Shown: positions 13,165 through 26,816 of the stretch, in pieces
Layout: every line of letters begins with the position of its first letter
Position numbering within the stretch: position 1 is the first letter of the stretch
Source of the DNA: Dipetalonema caudispina
Lineage: Eukaryota; Nematoda; Chromadorea; Rhabditida; Onchocercidae
DNA length: 64,000 bases
Direction of reading: 5' to 3'
Assembly: GCA_013365325.1 (NCBI GenBank)
Contig: JABVXV010000035.1
Span: 1 to 64,000, forward strand
Made by a program: the position numbers and the translations under genes
The notes under the pieces: model-generated
The model's input: only the letters and a program-made list of their open reading frames with translations
What the model was told of the DNA's origin: nothing
Database searches by the model: none

Positions 13165-16100
13165 ATGTCGGATCTGTTGAGTGGCATTGCGAGTTTTACA
13201 AAAACAGTAGCGGATTCGTTCAACACATATGAAATCAGGAAACTTGGTGACAAAGTGTAAGCGATCCTATTGATTTTCAGAAGTTACTTTCTGGGACTGT
13301 TAGTTCAGTTCAGTCAGTCATTTCATTAGTTTTAAACATATTATATACAATTTATCATAAATTTTGGTGTAGTTCAGTTACCATTAATTTTTTTCCTCCC
13401 GAGTAACCCATGTTCGAAGTGTTCAGTATTAGTCTTTTTTTCAAGGCAGAAAGCTTATATGTAATAATTGTCAACGAATGGCGTGAAATTCATCTTTTTA
13501 TGATTTTGGTTAAACTTTATGAGATATCACCAAACTGTTTGGGTGGAAATCGTCAAGTTTATAAAGATAGAAATACTAGGATTTTATTTCAGAAACATGT
13601 TGGTGGGTTACTTGTTCTTTAATTTTTTAGGCAGGGGATGGTGATGAACTATACGGAAGCAGAAAGTAAGGTCCGAGAAGCAACGAACGAAGACCCTTGG
13701 GGACCGACAGGGCCTCAGATGGCTGAAATCGCACATATGACATATCAGTATGATGCATTCCCTGAAGTGATGAGCATGCTGTGGAAGCGCATGCTACAGG
13801 ACAATAAGAATGCATGGCGACGAGTATATAAGGCAAGAACATTTTGTGATACATTTTGGTATCTGCGTAGAAATTGCTCCAGAATCGAACAACTTTGTTC
13901 CAGAATTTCTAAACTTGGACTCATTATTCTAGGGAACAAAACGTGGTTCTATTTGTTGCTGTTTTTGATCAAACTATTTATTATTTTTGATATTTTATTG
14001 CTTTATGCAATAGTTTATTACGCATCTCCATAATTTCTATAATATTATACTTGATCTTTCAGTCTTTAACACTACTACACTATCTGTTAAAAAACGGCAG
14101 TGAGCGGGTAGTGAGCAACGCGCGTGACCACCTATTTGAGATGCGTACGCTGGAGTCTTATAAATTTATTGATGAGAAAGGAAAGGATCAGGGACTTAAC
14201 GGTGTGAATGATTTTATTTTTGTATTAATTTTTTATTTTAAAGAAACTATAACTTCACTTTTTACTTATCTTTGTAATCCATAAAAATATAATATGTTTT
14301 AACGAACTTAACTTTTATGTGACCTGAATGTGAAAAAAACTGATGTGCGTTTCTCCAAAATGTTTTAGCATCACTGATTTAGTTAATGTGTAAATGTTAT
14401 GTCAAATAATAATATCAAATGCGAGTATTCATGATGGGTAGTGGGATAAATTTGTTGGAATAATTCAGTGTACTTAAATTCTGAATTTTTTAATTTAAAA
14501 TGTTTCTGATACAATTTTATTAATCAGTTTTTTGCAGTGCGGCATCGGGTTAGCGTTTTGTTCGAATTAATTCAAGATGATGAACAATTAAAGGCAGAGC
14601 GAAAAAAAGCAAAGTTAGAGGGCAAGGAAAAATACAAGGGCTATTCAAAAGACGATATGCGTTTGGGTGGACAAACTATCTTCAGTTAGTTATTGAAACC
14701 TTCTTCAGATTTTTAGGCTTAATAAATAATCAAGTGCGTTTCATGTCAATTTTTCCTTATGTAAATGTTGAGAAATCACAAGAAATTTTACTCTCAATCT
14801 CTTGCTTCACCTGAACAACATTAAAATCAGCATTAACTATTAATAATTTATCTTTGTAATACTTACGTAAATTTTTTATTTGTATATAATACCCACTTAT
14901 ATAAATTAAAGATCCGCCTATTTTTTTCATTAAAGCCTTAGTCGAATTTCATTAATTAATTATCTAAGACTTCCTTTTTGCTAACATATTACTAGTGATA
15001 TTAATATTGTAATACAAATTAAACAAGTAGAAAATATTGATTATAATTAAGAGTTTTTAAGCAAAGCACTAAAAAAAGTTGCAGAAAACTAGGTAAAGAT
15101 AATTCAAAGATTAGGATTTTCAATTTCTTTTTTAATTAAATTACGTAGAATCAGTGATGCCCTATGCATACAAGTACAAAGTGTAGGCTTTTATGGCATT
15201 TTGATAAACTTCAACTACCGTTTGTGAGATAGTGTAGACAAAAATATTTCATTATTCATTGCAATGTAATATGTCACTGAGGCTTCGACTTAGCTTTTTA
15301 CGTTTGTAGCGATCGATAAGGAACCTAGCACAGAAATGACGGGCGCATAACTTAGGTTACTCGCGATTAGAAAAATCTATAGTATTGTATATTAACGAAT
15401 CAGATACGCATAAAAATGTGAAACATTTAATTGATTTGCTAACATGTTAAGTGAAGTGTTAATTTTTTAGGATAGATGCAGTATTCAAAGGTCACTTCAA
15501 CAGTTCCTTCAACATTTTCCTTGTAGGAAATAATGTTAAGATATCTTAATCGATTGGCTGAAGCTTTTTAGAATAAGTTTTGAAGAACGAAAGGTTGAAT
15601 AGAATTTTATTTAAATGCCATATTACATTAGAGACTTTGTTATCTTCGCCCTTTTTAGGTAGTAATAATTCTGGTGACTGGAGAAATAGCAGTGATTTTT
15701 CGAAGAGACGAAATTCATGTGATGAAGATGGAAGGTTGTTTCTTTTTATTAGTTGCTTACTCTATTGATGAATATTACTATGCATCATTCAACCAGTAAC
15801 ATTTTGATTGGTTTTAGGGATTCTTATCGTCATCGCGAAGTAAACTCGTTCCAGTTCCCAGACGAAGAGATCAGTCATGGTGGTGGTGATAGTCCAGAAC
15901 TCGGTATACGGGAGGTTGGTTGAAAATAAGTTTGACAACTGTCTTTGATCTGCAAAAGCGACCGAATTATTATCGTTCTAGTACAATTTCTAATTTTTGT
16001 TTTGTTTTATATCATTTACCGCGACTTTACTTGCAGCACACACCGGAGCCCGTTGGTCAAGAAGTCGAAGATGACGAAGAATTCGGTGATTTCGCCCTCG

Positions 16101-19100
16101 CTCGTAACCTTCAGTCTCAGTTTCAAAAAGTTTCTACACCGTCATTAGTAACAGCACAATCACAACCCATTCATAAGCCCTCTCAGCTACATGTCGTCGA
16201 TGTTCCAATTCCTGCTGTCGTACCTCCTCCTCCTCCTCCCGCTGGTCCGAGTGTAATAGCTACGACAGTAAAACATCCCGATAATGGCATATCTCTGCAA
16301 AATAAACCAATCAACGGTTCATAACATATTTCAATTATTAGTGAAATTACGGTTATAAACTGCCTTTTTGAGCTAATCAAAGTAATGAAAAGGCTGAAAC
16401 AGTGTTGTTACATTCCTTTCATTACGTTTTTCTCAGTCATGATTGCTCAGCAGTTGCTAGAGTAAATGAAATTAAAATTCAGCTTATCCTTTTGGGCTTT
16501 TATGATTTTACAGCTAGGCTGTTACTCTCAAAACTCGCTCCTACTAGGTGCATCTTCAAAGTACCTATGTTCTGTCTTCCAAAAACTCTTCGATTCCCGC
16601 TTTCATGTTGTTAAAGTTGGAACAATATTCAGTGGTTCACCAGATAATGAGTCGGTTACAGTATACTATTTTTGGATACTATTCTTTTGTTTCGCGTAAC
16701 CACCACTTTATGCCCACCAAATATATATGTATTATATTTCTTTACCTAGCAGTTAAAGTCCTTCTCTCTCTTCTTAGTCTCTTTTGCCGACGTGAACTTT
16801 CGTAAGTCCTCTCGTACCATTCTGTACAGTAGGTGGTTTGTATAAGCCAAATCAAGCCAACACAAATCTCTCAGTTTTCGTGGTGTGCTACCTCAGCTTG
16901 ACAAATATTTGCAGAAAGATTTTCGTTGATTTTTCTCACACTGACTTTGCACAATCAAAATATTTATAGCTCAGTGATGAATTTATTACTGATAAAGGTA
17001 ACTGGATTACGGAAGACTGTGAGGGAAAACTGTTCGGTTTGTGTTGGCTCAGCTAGGTAAAGTGAATGGAAGATGATAGATTAGGTTTGATAGGATGAAA
17101 ACACTTTGTAAACATATGTCACAGGATGATGTCTACATTGAGCGTCACGTATAAAGTTGGTAGCGAAGAGGAAATTATGGCTTATAAATTATGAAATTAA
17201 TGCCGAGAAAGAGGAAAATTAAGAAAACCGAGAAATACAAGTTCATGGTAAGTCTCGAATGGCAGCTTTCGAGAAATCAATCCAATTAATTTACTCCACT
17301 CTCATATAGTATTCACTTCGAGTATCTTGAATTATACTGTGGGTTTTCTGATTACGGCTTACTTCCTTTGTTAACTGTTTCTGTATTTGTCAGTATGTCG
17401 CGAGCACATATTCCAGGTGATTCATTTTGTGCAGTTTTTATTTTTTGTTTATTTCTTGTGTTGCTACTAGTTAAAGCTAACTTCTAAAGTCACCGTCAGC
17501 CAGAGTGTATGAGAAGGACTTGATATTCATTAAGTGGTCTTTACGTTGAATATTAAAATGATATATGATGAAATAGGTAAAGGAAGTAGTGAAACAACAC
17601 TGGCGCTAAGTTGCATTTTTTAAAACACCGAAATTTACTCAAACTTGTTTTGAAGTTTTTTTAGATCTGCTTGGATTAGATGATTTCAATGGTAATGACA
17701 ATTCGAGCAATTCCTCAACTTCATTTTTCAAAGCTACTTCAAAAACATCCACTTTGCAGCCTTCCCCGCTAGTAAAAGCTGTGAACCAGTTGACTAGCAC
17801 TCAACAACCTACTTCGCCATTGCGCTTCGACAATTTGTCTTCTGAGTATGTTGATCTTATTTACTTCTGCTTATATTTTGTTTTTCTCTAATAATATTTG
17901 GTAATCATTATTTTACTGTGAGTGACCGAGTTTATCATTTAGCATAAATTTTTTGAAATAAAATTCGGTGAAAATGTACTTTGATTATGCATTCATTACA
18001 AAATCATATTGACAGGTAGCTCGATGTTTTTAAGTTGCATGAAATTATGTCATTAAATATCTTGAAGGAATTCCACTCAAAACATCATATGCTTTATTAA
18101 ATGTTTTGCAGCAAGGTTAAATTTTTGCACTGATTTGATATTTTTATTCTAGATCAGTGTCAGATACTGCACTTCCAAATGCAAATCAACAACGTGTATC
18201 TGCTGCTGCACCATCTGTTGCATTTGCTGATTATGTTACTTTACCCTCAGCTGTTGCACCTGCGCAGGCAACATTTTCATCTCCACTGGGTGGCAGTGCT
18301 ACCCTTTTTTCAGGTTGGGGTGAAGTGTCCGCAACTCATGTACCTTCGACTGGTACTACTATACAATCACCTCTTCATAGCACCGTTCTTTTGGCTGCAG
18401 CAACTCCATTAGTACGTTAGATTATTACTGTTGAGCTGCTAGAAGCTGAATAGTAAAAAAGTAGAAAATTGATCGGACTTCCCAAATTGTAGTTTGTGGA
18501 AGAATAGGGACTGTTAGATAATGCGAAACTTGCAAATGCAAGAACATAAGTTTGGTATTTTCTTTGACTGTCCCGAAATTGAAATAGTTGCTAGCAGTGG
18601 ATTTCTTCAAGAGTTGATAATTCATGACTGTGTAGAGTATTTTCACCTTTTACTACTTTATGCACTCTGAAAGGAATACCATTCTCAGTAATGTTAGAAC
18701 ATTATTATTGTATTCTTTCTTACACTCGGTCTTCCATTTTCCTTTGACTATTAACTTTAAATATTGTATCTACAGATGCCAGTGTCTACGCATTCCACTC
18801 CCGTTATTCCATTATATGCAAATGTGCCTTCTCCGCAAGTCGAACAGGCTTCGAAATCAGCTGTGGTCTGTCTTACACATTCATCATTTAATTCTTTATA
18901 AAATTGTTTGCAGTTATAAAGCTGAAATCCGTCATTTTTTACTTTTTGCGCATTTGACGAATACTAGTTACGAAGTTCTGTTATTGGAAATACTGTATAG
19001 CGAAATTGTATTTGCAGAAAATTCCATCGACATGGGCAGATGCATCAAGCAAAGTGAATATTGATTTGGATGATCTGGGTATGAAAAAGAAACCACAGAA

Positions 19101-19366
19101 GCATTCTATTCCGATGAACCAAATGACTCCTGTAATGTCTATGCCAGCAGCTGGTATCTCTTCACTTTAAATAATTTATATGAGATGGTGGTGGTGCTTT
19201 TTTGTTCAGGCTATATGCATTAATTATTTCTAGCCTCTTGGAAAAGAGGACATTTGGCTTTTGAAATTGAATTCCAGACCGAGACATGGTCGCGAAGTCG
19301 ATTGTTTTCACCGATGCACCTCAGCGGCGAATGTCTTCGGATGACATGTTAGACTTACTAAGATGA
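13165..19366 (+). CDS. CLINT1: EpsinR / clathrin interactor 1 orthologue, 12 exons
   Basis: Predicted 589-residue clathrin adaptor of the trans-Golgi/endosome. Exons: 13165-13256, 13631-13832, 14063-14201, 14538-14666, 15659-15734, 15818-15914, 16037-16316, 17665-17845, 18153-18411, 18776-18865, 19018-19153, 19278-19366; total 1770 nt in one frame. Residues about 20-155 are an ENTH domain (ATNEDPWGP at 48-56, [28 protein letters not shown]), closer to epsinR than to epsin 1. The tail is unstructured with a poly-Pro run, a gamma-ear-type FGDF motif at 261-264, a clathrin-box-like LLGLD at 340-344, and a C-terminal DMLDLLR. The conserved [19 protein letters not shown] segment near the end matches the CLINT1 C-terminal region specifically. 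No ubiquitin-interacting motifs are seen, as expected for epsinR. Intron 2 uses a GC donor (13833). A TTTCGACAG acceptor at 13132-13140 just before the ATG suggests trans-splicing. Human CLINT1 is of similar length. Confidence 0.93.
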
Positions 19367-20265
19367 AACTGAACGTGGATATGCCGGTTATTGGCAATTG
19401 TGAGCAAACACTTGCTCATTTTAAGACGATTTCCTCGAAAAACTGTGTTGTGCCCCGGTAACTATTATTTTATCCTGGGAATTTATTGTAAACTTTTATA
19501 ACTTTGTTTTCTGCTTATTTTTATGCCGCGATAGCAACCTTTTTCACTTATTCAATACTGTAAATTCATGTCTAGGAAGCTTTTGGAGTGTTGTATATTA
19601 TTCTATGGTTTAGGTATAATTTTCCAAATAAGAAAAAAGGCATATATTCAGTTATAAAATTTCTGCACATATTCAGTTAGCGTTTAATATGCTTATAATA
19701 CTTAGCTTACAAATCTGTATTACCTTCAAAAGGCAGTTTGTCAATTCCTTCTCAAGAATGAAACTGATTTAATGCTAATCTATTTCGACGGAAGTATTGG
19801 TTAGAAAAGTGGATATTTATAGCTTCACTTGTCAAAAATTTGTTTTATTGTCTTTGTGATATATATCACATGAAGTGCTTCTTTAGAAAATCTAATGCGA
19901 ATTATGGTTTTATATGTGATACATGTCTTTGTGATGTTCCACCGGTAAACTTATTCATTGACCTTCAATGTTGGAATGAGGCGGTATGTACCTGACACAT
20001 ATGTTTAAGATAATTTCGGGTTCAATAATAAGCAGGTTGTTAATAATTTAGTCAAAAATGTGGCACAAAATATTCCATAAAATTAGTAATGAAGTTTTCA
20101 TAGGATTATAAAAACTGCTACATATCGTTCATCACTGCGCATCTGTTTTGGTCAGCCCTCGTATATCAATTTATTAACTATTGCATTGAATCATTTTTTG
20201 TGGCCTTATTAATTTTGTTACATTCATTCTAATACTTTAATAGGATTTAAATGGTAATATTCCAC

Positions 20266-20309
<44 letters not shown>

Positions 20310-21984
20310 CATTTCGGGTTGGATGATAAGATATTGTTTCGGTAATTGATTTTAGTGAGGCAACATAATTTTCTCTTTATTTAAGATTAGTAAATGATAA
20401 ACCGATGCCGTTATGATTATCATATTGTGGCTTATTATTTGTTTAAAATTTCATATCATGTTTTCTTAACCACATAGATTTGAACGATAATGATTGGGAG
20501 TGTAAAACTTTTCATATCAGTTGACAGGTAACTTCAGATCATGTATTTTTCGAATTGTTTGCTTTTATATAAAATGCTTAGCTTACCTTTTTTGGGCCTA
20601 TAAAAATGCTCACGAAGATGGTTCCAGGTGCATTTTACATCACTTTCTCTGGTTCATTTAACAATAACTGCAGGACTATCATTGCCACATAAGAATTCTC
20701 AGTTGGTGGGACATTTTTATTAAGAATTTTAAACGAATATGATTCAAAAATTTGGTGTCGCTTTGTCATGCCTGTGAGTAATTGGTATTTTATGTATCTA
20801 GCTCATTATGATATTTCGTGCATGGACTTTACGTTCTGTGGAACTGTCATTTTATCAAATCGTGCTAAAACTTGAGACCAATTACTGGATTTCACACTGC
20901 ATTATGAAATCTTCACTATCCAGTATAATATTCAGTCGGATAGGTTTTTCAATCGAGAGTCTTTAAACTTATTAAGAGTAGTTCTTAGAAGTTTAGCTGT
21001 GGTTTATTTGCAATGGTTTTCAGATTTATTGGAGATTTACAATTTTCGCTCCTTTTATTTAAGTCATACCTCATATTCACAATATGCTTTTTCCCATAAA
21101 GTCTTCCGGATGAGAAGATGAAGAAGTGTAAGGCATAACAATATCGTATTTGCGATGAATGCATCATAATTGCAGAGTAGTTATACACCTCTCATATTTA
21201 TTGTACCTCATTTTCTGATGAAGAATAAGTGTAGTTGATTTACTATTTCGAAAGAGGGAATCCGATCTTATAATTCGATAACTTATGTCCACAATAGAAG
21301 TATATATTACAATCAGCTTCATATGAACCGTAGTATGCAAAACAGAAGGTGAAAGATTTCTTTGAAAATATTCCAACAGGATTACCCCATGGATCTGGTG
21401 AAGCAAGCAGCTATGCGTGCAGTAAGTTTGCACATCTTCCCAGACTAAAGTTGTTGCCGTCTTCTAGGAATTACATTTTGAATAACACCAGGAGAGTGAA
21501 GTTACTGCTGTTTGAGTGGTGAGCACAGTTCTTAACATTCATTCTGGCAATCATAATGATTATTTAATTGGTAGACGTAGAGTGTTGTTAGCATTTGAGA
21601 TTGAAAACATCTGCTGAACTTTAATTTGCATGAGTAGAGAAGCAAACAATCGATATGTTTTGCACAAATTTCTGAGAATTCGACAATCCTATCGTAGTTT
21701 CTAACTGCTAATGAAAGCAAAAATGCTCGAGAAACATTTTTCTGACATTTCCGAAAACCCATAACTTTAGATGTTTCCGGTGTGACAAACCTTTATGATA
21801 TTACTTTTCCCAGAATTCTTTGAAATTCATTGATATATTAGTCATTATGATTAGCTTCAAGCAACTGGCTTGCAAATTCTGTGTTTATCCGGCATTACTT
21901 GTATTACAAATCGTATGATATTCATATTTTTCACTTTTATAGCTCATTCGGATTTACTGATTTGAAAAAAAAGAATTCAGTATT
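19367..21984. other. 3' flank of epsinR and intergenic DNA
   Basis: AT-rich DNA with no supported gene. It contains a pure AT dinucleotide tract near 20267-20307. Minus-strand frames at 20985-21762 show no family features and no good splice signals and are taken as chance. Confidence 0.6.
20267..20307. repeat. (AT)n microsatellite
   Basis: Uninterrupted alternating AT for about 40 bases; no flanking inverted repeat, unlike the tract at 23643. Confidence 0.9.
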
Positions 21985-22339
21985 ATGAAGTATTTCTCAC
22001 GTTTCCTCAATATTCAAGATCTTCTACATCGCTGCAAACAATCCAATAAAAATCGAGTCATTGACTTTCTTGTGGAGATGATGTCTTTAGTGAATAATGT
22101 GTACGTGCAAAGCTTATAAATAGTTAATTGAATTATAAAAAGTTTTGCTGAAATAACTTCATTTCAGCTGCATTAACAACACTTATTACGGCTTTGCTGC
22201 AAAATTTATGTTCTCATATTCCTATTTATTTTTGCTTCTTGTGAGTGTAAGATTTTCATCAAATTTATTTCTCGGATTATTGGAAATAGTATTCCTGTAG
22301 TTAGGGGCCTTCTTTTATAAAAAGGTTATTGAAATGTAA
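21985..22339 (+). CDS. Tentative small single-pass membrane protein, 3 exons
   Basis: Unrecognised. Three small exons can be chained: 21985-22100, 22168-22240 and 22301-22339 (228 nt, 75 residues). Both donors are good (GTACGT, GTGAGT), both acceptors acceptable (ATTTCAG, TCCTGTAG), and all three junction phases agree, ending in TAA. The product would start MKYFSRFLNIQDLLHRC, have a basic/hydrophilic first half, then an aromatic-hydrophobic helix (SYSYLFLLLLGAFFY) followed by a dilysine-containing tail KKVIEM, which could be an ER-retrieval-like signal. Against it: the introns are very short (67 and 60 bp), the acceptor before the ATG is pyrimidine-poor, and chance chaining of short frames is possible in AT-rich DNA. 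Confidence 0.3.
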
Positions 22340-23649
22340 AAATCTCGTCTCGAATGAGTTGAGTTTCATTTTCATACTTATAAGGGGCTGGGTAGGCTGA
22401 CTGACGCCATTGTTACCGGGTCGACAAGCATCTACAAAAGTGTTTGTCTGCGATGACACATATATATAGAATAAAAAAATTCATTATTTTTAACGACTTA
22501 ACTTTCGTTGTGTCCCATGAGATCTTTTTGGTATCAGTAAAATATGACCACTATCTGCCCAATTAACGGAAAAATTATAATCTTACTGTAATGCTGAAGA
22601 AAGGAAGACTGCAGCACTCATTTCCTACAATCTATCTCATGTAATGATGACTGATGAAGAATCTACTGTGAATAAGGTACAACTGGATAGGCCACTTCTG
22701 CTAATTCAACTTCACTTCACGGAATCTATCTACACCTGTTAGTCGCTATGGAAGGATTTCAAATCTGATTGAATTAGCAAATCAACCACCTTCTTCAAGA
22801 AGTGAAGAGGATATTTTGCAACAGTCTTAACGTAAACCAAACAAGTTGAAATGTTGAATTTAAAGTGAAGATATGGTACAGCGATTCTTCTAGTTTGCGA
22901 AAGATTATGTAGCTTACCTGGCGTGAATTGATGTATTTCTCCACCAAGTCAATATTACCAAAATTCCCAAGTTCATAGAAGTTGGCGTCCGTGACATGGT
23001 TAGCAACAACAACGAAATTGTTAATCTATTCGTGACAAACTCAATCTATCCCAACATTACTTGCTCAATTGTAATGGAATTAGAGATATGGAAGCGAAGT
23101 TGAGGACCATATTACTTCGGTAATTTAAAACAATAAGGATTATAATAACACTTCCAATTTTCACAACACTTTGCAAATCCTATAGTTGGATTTAAATAGT
23201 GAATAAAAATGCAGAAGTGGCACATTAACACATATAAATTACTCAATATTTTGTGGATAATTAGGAGAGAAACATTTCACACATTTGACTAATAAGGGCT
23301 TTCAGTGCGAATCCAAGCGTGAACTATTTACAACACAAACAAGATACTTACAGTGAAGTAGAATAATCAAGGGTCAGAAGTACGAAAAAATCAAAAAGTT
23401 TAACTTATACATTGCAGCCATACAATTCAGTGTACTGAACTTTAAGTGTACTAACTTGTATGATTGAAATATATGAAATTGAACTCCTTGATTTTTTTTG
23501 CTTTTGACCATTGATTATTGCATCAGCTCTATTATTATTATATGATAAGTTTTACAGTGTAACTTACAATTAGATTGCATTACGCTTTATTTCATTTGCA
23601 CTACTTTAACCTAATATTTTAATGAGTCTTAAATATTTCCATAATTTGT

Positions 23650-23705
<56 letters not shown>

Positions 23706-25041
23706 ACAAATTTAATATTTGTATATATCAAAATAAAAAATATTTCACTCTATCCTTTCACTTTCAACATTTTGTCTTTTATATATATACATTTTGACAG
23801 CAGTGTTTGTTAGCTATAAATGTCAAAAAATGATCGCTCTAGAATTACGCACTGAATACACCAACTAGAAGGAGTTTTTTGAGCACGGATATTCTGATAT
23901 AGAATTGATAAGATAATTTTAGGAATCAAATCTCGACCTTTTTCCATATCTGATTTATAATCATACCATCATCTTTGAAAGCAAATGAAGACTGACGAAG
24001 CTAGTAGTGACGAATAAAACATGCTATTTTTTATTTTTAGTATAGCAAAATAAATTAATTAGGTATCAGCATTTGTCAAGCTATCCTTATCATGTCTTGA
24101 ATTTTTTTAATAAACATAACAACAGTATTTGAACTCTCAGCTATAAAAAAACACATTTTTAAATATCTACAGAAATCAGTTAACTTGAAAATAACTTAAA
24201 CTCGAAGCATTCGCATTAATGATCATCATTGTGAAACTAATTCCAGCGCAAAATCAGACCATTTGTTTACTAATTTGTGTAACAGGTAATTGATTGGTAT
24301 GATATGAAAATTTATTGACAGATATAATTTTTTTTGTAGTTTGAGTAAATTTGTAATTTTAAATAAAAAATAAAAATTTTGCGTTAAACCATTCTTATTG
24401 TGTTTGTTCACAGTTTCGTTAAAAAAAGAGATTATATGGAATATATGTCACACATGTCACCTAATATAGGTTTAGCAGATTATACTGTTAATGCACTTCC
24501 GAATCCGGTATTTTTCTATCCTTTCGTATTTCCAATTTTTAGAGGAAAGATTAATTTGCTGACACATAAAAATTTTCAATTTGTTTAGTTTTAGCCAAAA
24601 ATGATTATCAAGGTCGTTATCAAAACCAGTCCGCACTGCTGCAATGCAGCAATACACTACAAAATAGTTCTGTTAAGTTCAATTTTTCCTTTTCTTAAAT
24701 CATTCCGGATTTCCTTACAAAACGTCAATGAACTCCACATTTTTATACGCTTTACGTTTGAAAGAAAATTTCTGCTAAAAATTCTTATCATGTTTTCTAC
24801 GTGTATAATCAAATCTTATGCAAATTCTAGACGTTCCAATGTTTCAAGTGTGGGATATTTCTTATTTGATATAGTTGGCATGCAGTGATTAACCTTTAAT
24901 CTCTTATTATTTTTTATGATTTGATTCGTACAACAGCGGATGCTTTCCAGTGTGTCCGATTTTGCTGTTTTCATTACTGTACGGAATTCGTTGACGGTTT
25001 AATTTTTTTTTGGAAGAATTAAATACCTTATTACATTTTCA
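22340..25041. other. Intergenic DNA with a perfect AT palindrome
   Basis: No supported gene. The only clear structure is the 70-bp perfect palindrome at 23643-23712. The open frames around 24226-24888 lack splice signals or family features. Confidence 0.6.
23643..23712. repeat. Perfect 70-bp palindrome with (AT)25 core
   Basis: Ten-base unique arms AATTTGTCGC and GCGACAAATT are exact reverse complements and flank 50 bases of alternating AT, so the whole element can extrude as a cruciform. Neighbouring DNA outside the arms is not symmetrical. Confidence 0.95.
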
Positions 25042-25060
25042 GTTCCATTTCTCGCCAAGA

Positions 25061-26816
25061 ATGCTCCATGCTACTGATTTCACAATGATCTGTTTACTGA
25101 CTTCGATCACCTTAACAATGTCCACACCACTTCAACGAAATACTTTTGAAAACAATCACGTGAGTTACGGCGTTCGACAATGTTTAAAATGATTCACATT
25201 TGAAGTATTTCCTGGCTTTCTCCTTGCTCTCTAACTACACATTTTCCTGACCGTTTCTTTAAAAATTAAGATATTATGAAGATTTCAGATTGCGCAAAGT
25301 GATATTCAAAAGGGTGTAGAAACAGCGAACGATAACCTTGATACAGGTATTTTGATGCAAGTTATTTTGAATGATTGAAATCTTCAGATACGAGGAAGAT
25401 TTTTACCAAAAAATATATTGTCTTAAAGTTTCATTGTGAGCAGGTTTTCAAACCTGTGGTATTAGGCAGAAATAAACTGAAGAATCATTTAAGAATTGAA
25501 AAAAGTTGAACGTGAAGATCATTATGTTAAACTTTCTGGTAAAAAATAATTCTAGAACATTTAACTGAAGCGCCCTACTTACGCTTCACCAAAACGCCAA
25601 AAGAAGTTGAAACAACTGCGGGAAGTGAACTTGTGTTGAAATGTGAAGCAATTGGCATTCCACCACCAATCATCGAATGGTTCCATTTATTGAACTTGCT
25701 AATCAAATCTCTCACTATTCGTTTTTTGAAAATTAAGAAGGCAGTTGACTATATTAAATTTACTTGTAAGGTTGTCAATGGACCAGTTAAGTTAGCGATT
25801 CTTTATTCGTAGCAACCTCAGAGATTCCTATTGATATTAACTCTGACAGTTCGCGCAGCTGGTTGTGATTATTTTCATCAAAGCTGCGTTCAAAGTACAA
25901 GTTCACAGTGCAAACAATGCTAATGTTCGGTGAACTTTATTTTTAGGTATGTTTTTCAGATTTTGAGAGTGATTATTAAAAAGTGACAAATCAGTATTGA
26001 GAAGTAGGCTTAGAATATTTCATTAGTTCTATTGAATGAAGGCCTACTTTATGATATACCTTGCAGGACACATAATGGTAATGTGATTCGTACCATGGAT
26101 GAAAGTAATGCTGTAGAAAAACTACATAATGCTGGTCTTCGTACCGTACAGTATGGTGTAACTACATCCAAGATAGTCATTCCATGTATCAAAACCAAGA
26201 ATACAGCTGAATACAAGTGTTTAGCGAGTAATGGTTATCAAAAAGTGGAAAGTACAACAACTGTTGTTGTTGGCGAGTTTCAACACTTCCTTATAATGTT
26301 TGCTTATAATCCTTAGTACCTTTAGTACTGTTGATCAAGATTCTATACTTTTATCAGACTGTAAGCGGAGTGGTCTAATGGCACCTTCGATTTCTTCCAA
26401 CTTTTAGAAGACAACACGAAATGCTCGCATAATCATTCACCGCCAGTAATAAATATGTGGACAGATGGTCGATTTGAAAGATCTGGTGCAACTGTACAGC
26501 TATTCTGTCGTGTTAGTGGAACACCGAAACCAAATATCACTTGGTACAATGAGGAAAATTGTAAACTCGACAACGTTAAAAAATACAAAGTAAATGTAAA
26601 AAATTAAATCAAGCCTTGGTTGAATGAGTGACAATTTTTTTGAATACGGCTGTTGAATAACATTTCAAAAATTCACCAATATTTCAGATACTGTCAAATG
26701 GAGATTTGATTATCTATGATACGCAGTGGGAAGACTTGGGAGTATACACCTGCATTGCTAGCAATGAGTATGGCCAAGATCAAATTATGACATTTTTTTA
26801 CCCTACTGAACCGTAG
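25061..26816 (+). CDS. Secreted two-Ig-domain protein, ZIG-2/3/4 / ImpL2 type
   Basis: Predicted 265-residue secreted protein. Exons: 25061-25159, 25289-25346, 25556-25679, 26067-26272, 26408-26589, 26688-26816; total 798 nt in one frame. Residues 1-24 form a signal peptide (hydrophobic FTMICLLTSITL). Ig domain 1 has LVLKCEAIGIPPPIIEW and AEYKCLASNGY; Ig domain 2 has VQLFCRVSGTPKPNITWY and GVYTCIASNEYG, giving the paired cysteines and core Trp of I-set folds. The inter-domain SPPVINMWTDGRFE segment and a terminal YPT are typical of the nematode ZIG-2/3/4 group, which in Caenorhabditis elegans act in axon-position maintenance and resemble insect ImpL2 insulin-binding proteins. There is no transmembrane segment or GPI signal. 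An acceptor at 25031-25042 (ACATTTTCAG) 18 bases before the ATG suggests trans-splicing; AATAAA is at 26955-26960. Two boundaries are inferred: a weak GTTCCA donor that splits the core Trp codon, and a GC donor at 26273 needed to keep the frame. Confidence 0.85.

Noticed and set aside
16466..16805. Plus-strand frames inside the large epsinR intron 7
   Set aside because: They lie between two well-supported exons and have T-rich intronic composition.
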